This document shows, one piece after another, positions 37,559 through 43,690 of a stretch of 43,690 bases of DNA. Origin of the DNA: a virus. Every line of letters starts with the position of its first letter. The first letter of the stretch is position 1. The stretch covers positions 1-43,690 of IMG/VR virus record IMGVR_UViG_3300023094_000002. One strand, given 5' to 3'. The position numbers were made by a program, and so were the translations under genes. The notes under the pieces are model-generated. The model was not told the origin of the DNA, did no database searches, and saw nothing but the letters and a program-made list of their open reading frames with translations.

Positions 37559-38743
37559 CTATTCTGTAAAATAATAATCATCATCGTAATACATTGGATC
37601 GTAATATCCACTTTCTAAAACCTCAAAATTCCAATCAACCGTATATCCGCTTTGTCCAAACGCAAAACTAAACAGCGATGTATCAAAAGTAATATAATAT
37701 TCGCCATTTTCATCGGCTGCGGGTTGATTTATTGTAAATGTGTTGCCGTCAACAATTATGTCAGCCTCAGTAAATGTTTTTACTATCGAACCATCAGAAA
37801 CTTTTCTGACGTACAAATTACCAGTTCCTAATATAATTGGATAATTAAATTGTCCTTCAATACGATCATCTAAACCGGACAATGTATAAACCGAAACCGG
37901 ATAAATCGGAGTGAATGACAAAAGCGGTGCGATTTGGAAAACAGGCGTGTAAGTGTCGAGTTCATTTGGATAAGCTGAAAACTTCCCTTCGTAAAAATTA
38001 CTGTTTCCTTCGCGCTCGCCTAACGATAATTGCCCAGCAGTATGACGAATTCCATTTAAATAAAACAATGGCGATCTGAACCATTGGGCAAGGGCTTTTT
38101 GAGCGTAGGCTGTAACGTGTTCAAAAGTATATTCTGCTTGTAATGAAATTGTAGGATCGGCAGAAATTGTATTCCCAGACTGCTGAAGGTATTTTTGCGT
38201 TTCGGTTTCATCGGTGTATTTATTGAACCAACCTTTAATCCCAAACGACTGCATGAAATTAGCGTTCGTATAATCAACACCGTTATTTTTACCGTAACCT
38301 CGATAATCAATTCTTAAAACTTCTTTAGGATTGTACGCAACGTGAAAAGGATTGCTGTAAATTACCAAATCACTAACAGGGAAACCTCCTGCCCAATGTG
38401 ATATTTTTAAATGTAAAGCTTTTCCGAAGTGAGGGTAAACGCTGCCGATTTGGATAATCTCAACTGAAATATTTTGAAAACCTGTGATTCCGTTTGAACT
38501 TTGGTAAATGAAGATATTTTCAGTAACATCCTTTAAAACCTTTCCGCAGCAATCAACCAACTCGGCTTTGTAATCGCCTCCGAAATTAATATCGGCATCG
38601 AAATTGCTGGTTTGCTCGTAAATACCATCGGGTAAAACGCACAAAAACGACCAATCAAACACATTTGCAACTTTACTATCTCCTAAGTCCTTTGCGGCTT
38701 CTAAGGTCGGTTTAAAGCGTAATAGTGCGTTGTCGATTGTCAT
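37559..38743 (-). CDS. Tail or baseplate protein
   Basis: 394 residues, beta-rich with many aromatic residues (WSFLCVLPDGIYEQTSNFDA; LHLKISHWAGGFPVSDLVIY; VLRIDYRGYGKNNGVDY). The C-terminus is acidic and Tyr-rich (YYDPMYYDDDYYFTE). Similar proteins occur before fibre genes in Bacteroidota siphoviruses. First gene of the fibre operon, with a -7 box 4 bases from its ATG. Confidence 0.65.
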   Translation of the reverse strand: MTIDNALLRFKPTLEAAKDLGDSKVANVFDWSFLCVLPDGIYEQTSNFDADINFGGDYKAELVDCCGKVLKDVTENIFIYQSSNGITGFQNISVEIIQIGSVYPHFGKALHLKISHWAGGFPVSDLVIYSNPFHVAYNPKEVLRIDYRGYGKNNGVDYTNANFMQSFGIKGWFNKYTDETETQKYLQQSGNTISADPTISLQAEYTFEHVTAYAQKALAQWFRSPLFYLNGIRHTAGQLSLGEREGNSNFYEGKFSAYPNELDTYTPVFQIAPLLSFTPIYPVSVYTLSGLDDRIEGQFNYPIILGTGNLYVRKVSDGSIVKTFTEADIIVDGNTFTINQPAADENGEYYITFDTSLFSFAFGQSGYTVDWNFEVLESGYYDPMYYDDDYYFTE

Positions 38744-38747
38744 AAGG

Positions 38748-38755
38748 CAAATATA
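38748..38755 (-). promoter_or_regulatory. -7 box four bases before ATG 38743
   Basis: TATATTTG, CCTT, ATG: same arrangement and same spacer as at 33612. Lies in the T tract of a terminator. No TTG at a suitable distance. Confidence 0.55.
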
Positions 38756-38756
38756 T

Positions 38757-38786
38757 AAAAAAATCCCACCGTTTTATGATGGGATT
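38757..38786 (-). terminator. Intrinsic terminator before fibre operon
   Basis: 7-bp stem AATCCCA/TGGGATT (38786-38780 with 38768-38762), 11-base loop, seven T. Starts 6 bases after the stop at 38792. Confidence 0.82.
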
Positions 38787-38791
38787 GAAAA

Positions 38792-38974
38792 TTAGTTTCT
38801 CAGGATTATAATTTTAAAGGACGTAATATCTCTGATAAAATCGTCTCCTTCGGTACCTTCTTGAATTTCATACTTTGGCTCTGTCCAATTTAGTCTAAAA
38901 CGGCTAAGATGGTATTTTGATAAATCCTCTATATAGGATATTATATTTTCGCTATGCCTAAGTTCATTAGTCAC
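38792..38974 (-). CDS. Hypothetical protein, probably a frameshifted C-terminal part
   Basis: The frame has only GTG 38974 as start (60 residues): TNELRHSENIISYIEDLSKY, then RFRLNWTEPKYEIQEGTEGD. It lies just after a run of nine T. Removing one T would fuse it to the 31-residue frame upstream to give about 90 residues. No family recognised. Confidence 0.5.
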   Translation of the reverse strand: MTNELRHSENIISYIEDLSKYHLSRFRLNWTEPKYEIQEGTEGDDFIRDITSFKIIILRN

Positions 38975-39062
38975 TTTTAAAAAAAAACACTTTTCCTGAT
39001 AATCTTATTTTATTCTTTTCACGAATGTATTTTAGTTTTCTGTTGGTTCTGTTGTTTTTCAT
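38967..39062 (-). CDS. Hypothetical basic protein, probably a frameshifted N-terminal part
   Basis: ATG 39062 overlaps the TGA of the previous gene. 31 residues: KNNRTNRKLKYIREKNKIRL then SGKVFFFKSD. The last codons include TTTTTTTTTAAAA, a strong slippage run, after which the +1 frame continues in the next entry. Confidence 0.5.
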   Translation of the reverse strand: MKNNRTNRKLKYIREKNKIRLSGKVFFFKSD

Positions 39063-39411
39063 CAATCTACTATTTTTTTATTCAATTGTTCTTCGGCTTC
39101 TTTTCGGGTTATGGTTGGGATAGGTGTTGCCCAAATTCCGTTCTGAAATATATTGTAAGAATTAGATTCGCTAAAAACTGTATTATACGTTGGTGTTAAA
39201 CTAACTTTTAAGTCAGGGTTTGATTTTCTAATCCCTAAATATGGCTTGGCATCCCATTTGTGAAAACATTTGTCCAACCCTCTTTTAATCGCCTCTGCTT
39301 TGAGAGCGGCGGTAACTTCTTCGGTTGTGGCTGGGACAATGCCTGTACTGTCTTCGTAAACACCTAGATCATTGCTCCAGATTCCTTTTGTATCAAAGCC
39401 GTAATTTTAAA
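39062..39411 (-). pseudogene. C-terminal part of a frameshifted gene (with 40074-39364)
   Basis: Reading frame without a usable ATG: from 39408 it gives NYGFDTKGIWSNDLGVYEDS, then VPATTEEVTAALKAEAIKRG, and from TTG 39277 DKCFHKWDAKPYLGIRKSNP to WATPIPTITRKEAEEQLNKK. The motifs AT-xEEV-x2-AL-x2-EA-x-KRG and IW-AxPI-PTITxxEAE are those of a common phage protein family whose members are one polypeptide. It joins the 40074 frame exactly if one base is gained near 39405-39412. Either a true mutation, recoding, or an assembly error. Confidence 0.7.
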
Positions 39412-40074
39412 AGAACCAAACCCTGCAAAGCAAAATAAGATATAATTTTCATGACCTTTAGGAACTCTCTTATACCACCTCCCAACAACTAACTCAACTT
39501 CCTTTTCCTTAACCGGAACATCAAAAGAGAATTGCACTTGTTCGTCGTCTTTAAATATTTTCACGATAGAATCAGCAACTTTTACAATTTTGTCAATTCG
39601 CTTTTGTTGACGTTCAATTTTATATCTTAACTTTTCCATTTCAGCAAGCGCATCGTATTTCATCTTTTCTTCCTTCGGCATTATCTCTGATAGTTTGATT
39701 ATTGGGAGGTTATCCTCTTTATCTGTTCTATTAAAGTGAACTCCCTCACTATATTTACCAAAATAAACAAACTTTTCCGAATGACTTGTTCCTATTCCCG
39801 CCTCTTTCAAAACATCCCTAAGCAAATCCAGATTATCACAATCCTTTTCAATTTGATGGGAGCCGGATTTTATGGCTTCACAGGCTGCTTTGAATGGCAT
39901 CTTTGAAGTTTCGCTTACTTCCATTGATTTAATCAAAGTTACGTCATTTACAAATTCTTCAACAGCGTCAGGCGTAAAGTTTAAACTAATGCCGCCTTTC
40001 GCGTTAATCACGTAATGAAGTCCGCATTTTGTAGTTGTGATATCTTCTTTTGTTAAGAGAATTGTTGTTTTCAT
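39364..40074 (-). CDS. N-terminal part of frameshifted phage protein
   Basis: 236 residues as read. It has a helical central part (EKLRYKIERQQKRIDKIVKV) and ends VVGRWYKRVPKGHENYILFC. After FGSFK the frame runs on only 13 residues (ITALIQKESGAMI) that look non-native, while the other frame continues the family sequence NYGFDTKGIW. An intact gene would have about 337 residues. Function of the family is unknown. Confidence 0.7.
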   Translation of the reverse strand: MKTTILLTKEDITTTKCGLHYVINAKGGISLNFTPDAVEEFVNDVTLIKSMEVSETSKMPFKAACEAIKSGSHQIEKDCDNLDLLRDVLKEAGIGTSHSEKFVYFGKYSEGVHFNRTDKEDNLPIIKLSEIMPKEEKMKYDALAEMEKLRYKIERQQKRIDKIVKVADSIVKIFKDDEQVQFSFDVPVKEKEVELVVGRWYKRVPKGHENYILFCFAGFGSFKITALIQKESGAMI

Positions 40075-40085
40075 AATGTTATTTT

Positions 40086-40439
40086 TTAGTGGTTATAAGT
40101 GTCCATTAATTTGTTAAGCGCTAACAGTTGCTTTGAAAGCAAATTATGCTGGTCTTGAAGAACAGAATAAAAATAATCTGTATCTTTTTTCTTGGTAATT
40201 TCAGCAGGTGGTATTATTTTTTCAGCAATAACTGATTCCTCAAAGAATATTGGCAGCTTATGAAACTCGGCGAACTTTACAATTAACGAATATACTTCTT
40301 CGTCACTTACAAATCCTTTATAAACTCCCGCGTCTTTTGCTTTGGAAATCAAAACCTTTTTACCTTTAACTGCATATCGATCAATAAGCGATTTTAATAT
40401 TTCACGTCTTAGCGCATCTGATTTATTTTCCATAATCAT
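40086..40439 (-). CDS. Hypothetical protein
   Basis: 117 residues (ATG 40439, or 40433 giving MENKSDALRREILKSLIDRY). Helical, Lys-rich: GKKVLISKAKDAGVYKGFVS. The gene stands right after element C. Function unknown. Confidence 0.6.
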   Translation of the reverse strand: MIMENKSDALRREILKSLIDRYAVKGKKVLISKAKDAGVYKGFVSDEEVYSLIVKFAEFHKLPIFFEESVIAEKIIPPAEITKKKDTDYFYSVLQDQHNLLSKQLLALNKLMDTYNH

Positions 40440-40455
40440 AATTATTTATAAAACG

Positions 40456-40574
40456 CGAAAACCCGACAAATTAGAGGTTCGTCGGGTCACGGTTTCAGAA
40501 GTTAAACTATTAATTCAACTCTGTATATCGTACAATTGGAATCCCTCTAATATTCCGCTTGTTATATTTCAGTA
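40456..40574 (-). ncRNA. Promoter-proximal pseudoknot-terminator RNA (element C)
   Basis: TACTG near the start, pairing segment ATTAGAGG (40551-40544), hairpin GAGTTGAA/TTTAACTT (40521-40514 with 40506-40499, some G-U), terminator stem ACCCGAC/GTCGGGT (40487-40481 with 40467-40461) and T tract. The 13-base loop holds CCTCTAAT (40477-40470), an 8-bp perfect complement of the 5' segment, the longest unbroken match in the set. The terminator also closes the 901-residue gene's transcript. Confidence 0.65.
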
Positions 40575-40577
40575 GGA

Positions 40578-40608
40578 CAATATTAAGATATATTTTCCAA
40601 TGCTGCAA
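40578..40608 (-). promoter_or_regulatory. Possible promoter of element C
   Basis: TTG at 40608-40606, 20-base spacing, TAATATTG at 40585-40578 (one base off consensus; same box as the operator promoter at 20.6 kb). The box includes the stop codon of the upstream gene. Confidence 0.55.
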
Positions 40609-43288
40609 CAAAATCAACAACATTATTATAGGGCACGCCGTTTATGGATACTTTTTCGTAGTTGGTCGGGTTTATAATATCTCGGTTTCGCTCGTCGAAT
40701 AGGATAACCTCGTCATTTGAATTGACTTCAAACCAATTGATACCCTTTACATAAGCTGCGCCGTCAATGTATAGAACGCCGTCAACAACCGAAATAACAA
40801 CTGTATCACTTTCATTACGAACAACGCCTTTGTTAATTTCTAAAATACCACCGCGCCATACATTAGCCGAATCGTCAATGTGTATCTTTTTAATCCCGGC
40901 GTTTGTCCTGATCCTGAAAAAGCCGCCAATTGTATTATCCGGATTGCGTTCGGTCATAGCTTTTAAAACATAAATACCTGTTTCGAAATCTACTTTACAT
41001 TTAGTTTTGTAAACGGAATTGTCCAATACCTTTTCGCGCATTTCGCTAACTGGCAAATCAGCGCCTTGTTTTATCAATCTACCGCCGCTGTATCTGGCTG
41101 TAAAATCTTTATTGTTGACAAAAGAAATGTTCTTTGCCGTTCCATTTGGATAAGCGGCCATGATCTCGTTTAGGTCTGAGCTGTACAAAGCCAGAATATT
41201 ACCAACGCCAAATCTTAAATTGCTCCAACGCTCCGGAACTGATAGCCCGGAAATATCTGTAAAGCCTTCAATCGTTCTATTTGTCCAATCTACGCCTGTG
41301 TAAAAAAACGATGATGTTATTAGATAAGATCCGTTAAAATTTGGAATGTAGTCGGTTGCCTGTACTCTTACAATCGTGTTTTGTATTTCTAAAACCGTGT
41401 GATGATACTCAACTCCATTGTAGGTAAAATTAAAAGACTGTCCAACGGTTAAACCGGGTTGCGTCCATTTGAATACTGCCGGAATATCATTTTCAGGGTT
41501 TTTATTTAAGATCGTAATTACATTTCCAACAGTTTGCAGTCCTAAAACTGCTGAAAAGCCGCCTTTTGCACTAGGATCTAACGGTATGCCGTCAACACGT
41601 ATAATTGTATTGTCATTTTCTGTTGCTGTCGTTTCTCTCAAAGATTCTTTTATGACCTTTTGGATAAACTTTCCGTCTAAAGCGGCGTTGATCTTTATTT
41701 CTAATTTATTCTCTACCTTTTCGTTCAGCAATCCCCATTGTCCTCTGGTATGGAAACTTTCAGTTGTGTTTTTAGCATCGTCAGCAGTTTCATATTTGGT
41801 AAATTCAATTGTAACCAGATTTACCTTTGCACGCTCGTTAAATGTACGTTCAATTTCAACCGGAACGTCAGTATCTAAAAACCCTTTATCAACGTTCGGG
41901 TAATAATCGTCTTTGCTAGCTATATCTATTTTGGTTTGGCTGGTTTGATAGTCTAAACGCAACAACCGCAAATCTTCTGCTTCATTCTTGAAAACGAAAT
42001 TTAAAGGCTTATTTAATCCCGGCTGACACATATTCTTATTAAACGTGAATTGATCCTTAAACTCGCCTGTTTGAATTCTAGGAGCGACTAATGGCAGTCT
42101 TGTTAGTTGCTCAACTCCTTTGGCAAAGAAATCTTCATATCTAACAACTTCCAAAACTACATCAATCGCGGTAGAATATCCGGTAGCTAAAACTGCCATT
42201 GTCGCGCCTACTATTTCGGTTGTCGATATTGGGCCGCCAGCCGGAGCAGGGTTTGAAGTAGCTACTGAAAAATAAAGCCAAACAGTTGATCCTCTCGGTA
42301 AAAAAGGAATTGTGTAACTGAAACTGGCGTTATTTAGATTTAAGGCTCCGGTTTCATTGTCGATAAAGTTTATAGATTCATTATCTGTAATTACATCAGT
42401 ACCCCAAACGAGCGTAAAAGACTTTCTGGTAAACACGCCACTTGTTTCGTCAATGAATGCGTTTATCTTAGTAAAATCAAACTGTAAATTCGTGGTGTCT
42501 TCTGCAACGATTAATATTTTAAACCTGTCTAAAGCCTCGCGCAATTGCGCCGTTGTATATCCAGGCGGTAATTGTGTGTAAGCCTGTGTTTCTGCGCTGA
42601 ATTCGCCCGGTATTCCTGTACCGTTAGTAACGTAGCTGTTTTCGATTCCTAACGTACCGACCGGATCAATAGCAGGATTGAAAAAGAACGCATCCCCACC
42701 GTACGAAATGTATGTTTTATTTAAAGCGGCGGGTGTTTGGTACTCGCTCTTTTGAAAATCCGGCAAAGATTTCTGCAAAAACTTCATTCTACTCAAAGGA
42801 ACAATCGGCTTTCCGTCTACATCCGTATTCGAAAACACATCCGGTTCAAAGTCTGCGCGCCTATCCAAAAGAGCGGTTTTAGTCTCAACGATAATATTAC
42901 AACTCAAATATTTTAAATCATCGGTCTTTAACTCTGAAAAGTCCAGTTCTCCGGTAATGAAAACAACGCCGTTCTCCTTTAATTTAAGGCGTACAGTTGC
43001 TTCAAAGCCTTTGTTTTTAGGATTCGATATATCCAACAATTCCTTAAAGCAATGCGTTGCAAATGAAATGTAATATCCGTGATTGTCGTAAAAACCATGA
43101 TTATCAGCAACATAGACGCTATTCCAAAAGGTTAAATCCAATTCATCCGCGCCAATTACTTGATCGCGACCCCAACGGTTCGCTCCTTGTTTTAATTTAT
43201 TGGCGAACGCGTCGAATCCCGGCATTTCAGTACATGCGAATTCCTGTATATTATCGGCTGAGTATTCAAATTCTAGTGATATTTCCAT
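40583..43288 (-). CDS. Large tail tip or baseplate protein
   Basis: 901 residues, directly after the tape measure (TAATG overlap), where siphoviruses carry distal tail and tail-associated genes. The N-terminal 200 residues (LEFEYSADNIQEFACTEMPG; LDLTFWNSVYVADNHGFYDN; VFITGELDFSELKTDDLKYL) may be a Dit-like domain. The middle has RTFNERAKVNLVTIEFTKYE. The C-terminus is beta-rich. It likely closes the tail tube and holds the fibres. No lysin motif seen. Confidence 0.75.
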   Translation of the reverse strand: MEISLEFEYSADNIQEFACTEMPGFDAFANKLKQGANRWGRDQVIGADELDLTFWNSVYVADNHGFYDNHGYYISFATHCFKELLDISNPKNKGFEATVRLKLKENGVVFITGELDFSELKTDDLKYLSCNIIVETKTALLDRRADFEPDVFSNTDVDGKPIVPLSRMKFLQKSLPDFQKSEYQTPAALNKTYISYGGDAFFFNPAIDPVGTLGIENSYVTNGTGIPGEFSAETQAYTQLPPGYTTAQLREALDRFKILIVAEDTTNLQFDFTKINAFIDETSGVFTRKSFTLVWGTDVITDNESINFIDNETGALNLNNASFSYTIPFLPRGSTVWLYFSVATSNPAPAGGPISTTEIVGATMAVLATGYSTAIDVVLEVVRYEDFFAKGVEQLTRLPLVAPRIQTGEFKDQFTFNKNMCQPGLNKPLNFVFKNEAEDLRLLRLDYQTSQTKIDIASKDDYYPNVDKGFLDTDVPVEIERTFNERAKVNLVTIEFTKYETADDAKNTTESFHTRGQWGLLNEKVENKLEIKINAALDGKFIQKVIKESLRETTATENDNTIIRVDGIPLDPSAKGGFSAVLGLQTVGNVITILNKNPENDIPAVFKWTQPGLTVGQSFNFTYNGVEYHHTVLEIQNTIVRVQATDYIPNFNGSYLITSSFFYTGVDWTNRTIEGFTDISGLSVPERWSNLRFGVGNILALYSSDLNEIMAAYPNGTAKNISFVNNKDFTARYSGGRLIKQGADLPVSEMREKVLDNSVYKTKCKVDFETGIYVLKAMTERNPDNTIGGFFRIRTNAGIKKIHIDDSANVWRGGILEINKGVVRNESDTVVISVVDGVLYIDGAAYVKGINWFEVNSNDEVILFDERNRDIINPTNYEKVSINGVPYNNVVDFVAALENIS

Positions 43289-43690
43289 TATGGATTGGTT
43301 TTGCCTCTGCGGCTCATGCGATCATTCATAACTATTGTTCTTTGGTTTCCGTTCCTTTGATACCTTTTAAGTACCGTGTCGGTTAATTGTAATCCCGGAA
43401 TGTTTGAAACGGCGTTTTCGATTCTGCTGGCAGTTGCGTTGAAAGCGTCGATTGGAAACTCTGAATTTACAGTAATGTTTTGACTTCCTGAAATGCCATT
43501 ATAAAGTATTTTATTCAGTCCGTTGTCGAACATCAACGCCTTACTTTTCATGTGTGGGATAATCTTATCGCCTTTTTCCAACTTTCTAAGGTTAGCTTTG
43601 CTTTCTCCGGTGCTTTTTACATTTCCGTGTTTGTCGGTATGGATTTCCGGCCCACGTTCATCAACCCAAGCATAACCACCTGGCGCGTTG
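43288..43690 (-). CDS. Tape measure protein, C-terminal part (continues from base 1)
   Basis: Same frame as 2841-1 after removing the 127-base overlap; the new part is 43563-43288 (91 residues and stop). The sequence across the junction reads GYAWVDERGPEIHTDKHGNV, then LEKGDKIIPHMKSKAL, the usual Gly-rich end of tape measure proteins. Its TAA overlaps the ATG of the 901-residue gene by one base. Confidence 0.93.
   Translation of the reverse strand, partial: NAPGGYAWVDERGPEIHTDKHGNVKSTGESKANLRKLEKGDKIIPHMKSKALMFDNGLNKILYNGISGSQNITVNSEFPIDAFNATASRIENAVSNIPGLQLTDTVLKRYQRNGNQRTIVMNDRMSRRGKTNP
43564..43690. repeat. Terminal direct repeat, right copy
   Basis: Identical to bases 1-127. See the left copy. 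Confidence 0.95.

Noticed and set aside
1-43690. CRISPR array, insertion sequence, integrase, attachment site
   Set aside because: No regular spaced repeats, transposase or recombinase motifs were seen. The HNH-like core at 12.8 kb is NinG, not a mobile endonuclease.

Overview
The window is a complete genome of a tailed siphovirus-like phage, assembled as a circle and opened inside the tape-measure gene. Bases 1-127 are repeated exactly at 43564-43690, so the unique circle is 43,563 bp. The tape-measure gene runs off the left edge and finishes at the right edge. The host is most likely a member of Bacteroidota, probably Flavobacterium or a relative: promoters fit the Bacteroidota form (TTG, about 19-21 nt, TAnnTTTG), genes lack Shine-Dalgarno leaders and instead have A-rich leaders, the DNA is AT-rich, and several homologues (DUF3127, RepA-like ATPase, NinG, YopX, M15A peptidase) are common in phages of this phylum. 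I see no integrase, excisionase or CI-like repressor, so a virulent lifestyle is likely.

Every convincing gene is on the minus strand and transcription reads right to left. In that order: 25940-20688 small early genes (ASCH, YopX, DUF551, zinc finger, many unknowns); 20551-16643 an operon behind an operator-bearing promoter (C5 methyltransferase, HTH protein, ERF annealing protein, DUF3127 SSB-like protein); 16436-11886 replication (replisome-organiser-like protein, RepA-like ATPase, DUF1367, AP2, NinG); 11869-1 and across the junction to 40583 packaging, head and tail (TerS, TerL, portal, prohead protease, HK97-type capsid, connectors, tail tube, tape measure, 901-residue tail protein); 40439-38792 a small region with two apparent frameshifts; 38743-33649 tail fibre and receptor-binding genes; 33482-32901 seven tRNAs; 32848-28142 accessory genes including a secreted metzincin protease; 28042-26114 lysis (holin-like, spanins, M15 endolysin).

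The most unusual signal is a family of short promoter-to-terminator RNA elements placed directly upstream of genes. Four (at about 16.5, 28.7, 31.8 and 40.5 kb) share one design: a promoter, a 5' segment, a small AT-rich hairpin, then an intrinsic terminator whose loop is complementary (6-9 bp) to the 5' segment. This predicts an H-type pseudoknot that joins the 5' end to the terminator loop. In two of them the 5' regions are clearly related and the pairing sequences differ in a compensating way. Two weaker cases lie at 10.1 and 31.4 kb. They could be attenuators acting on the next gene, antitermination sites, or free-standing small RNAs. A second pattern is four promoters with TATATTTG exactly four bases before an ATG, which predicts leaderless mRNAs.
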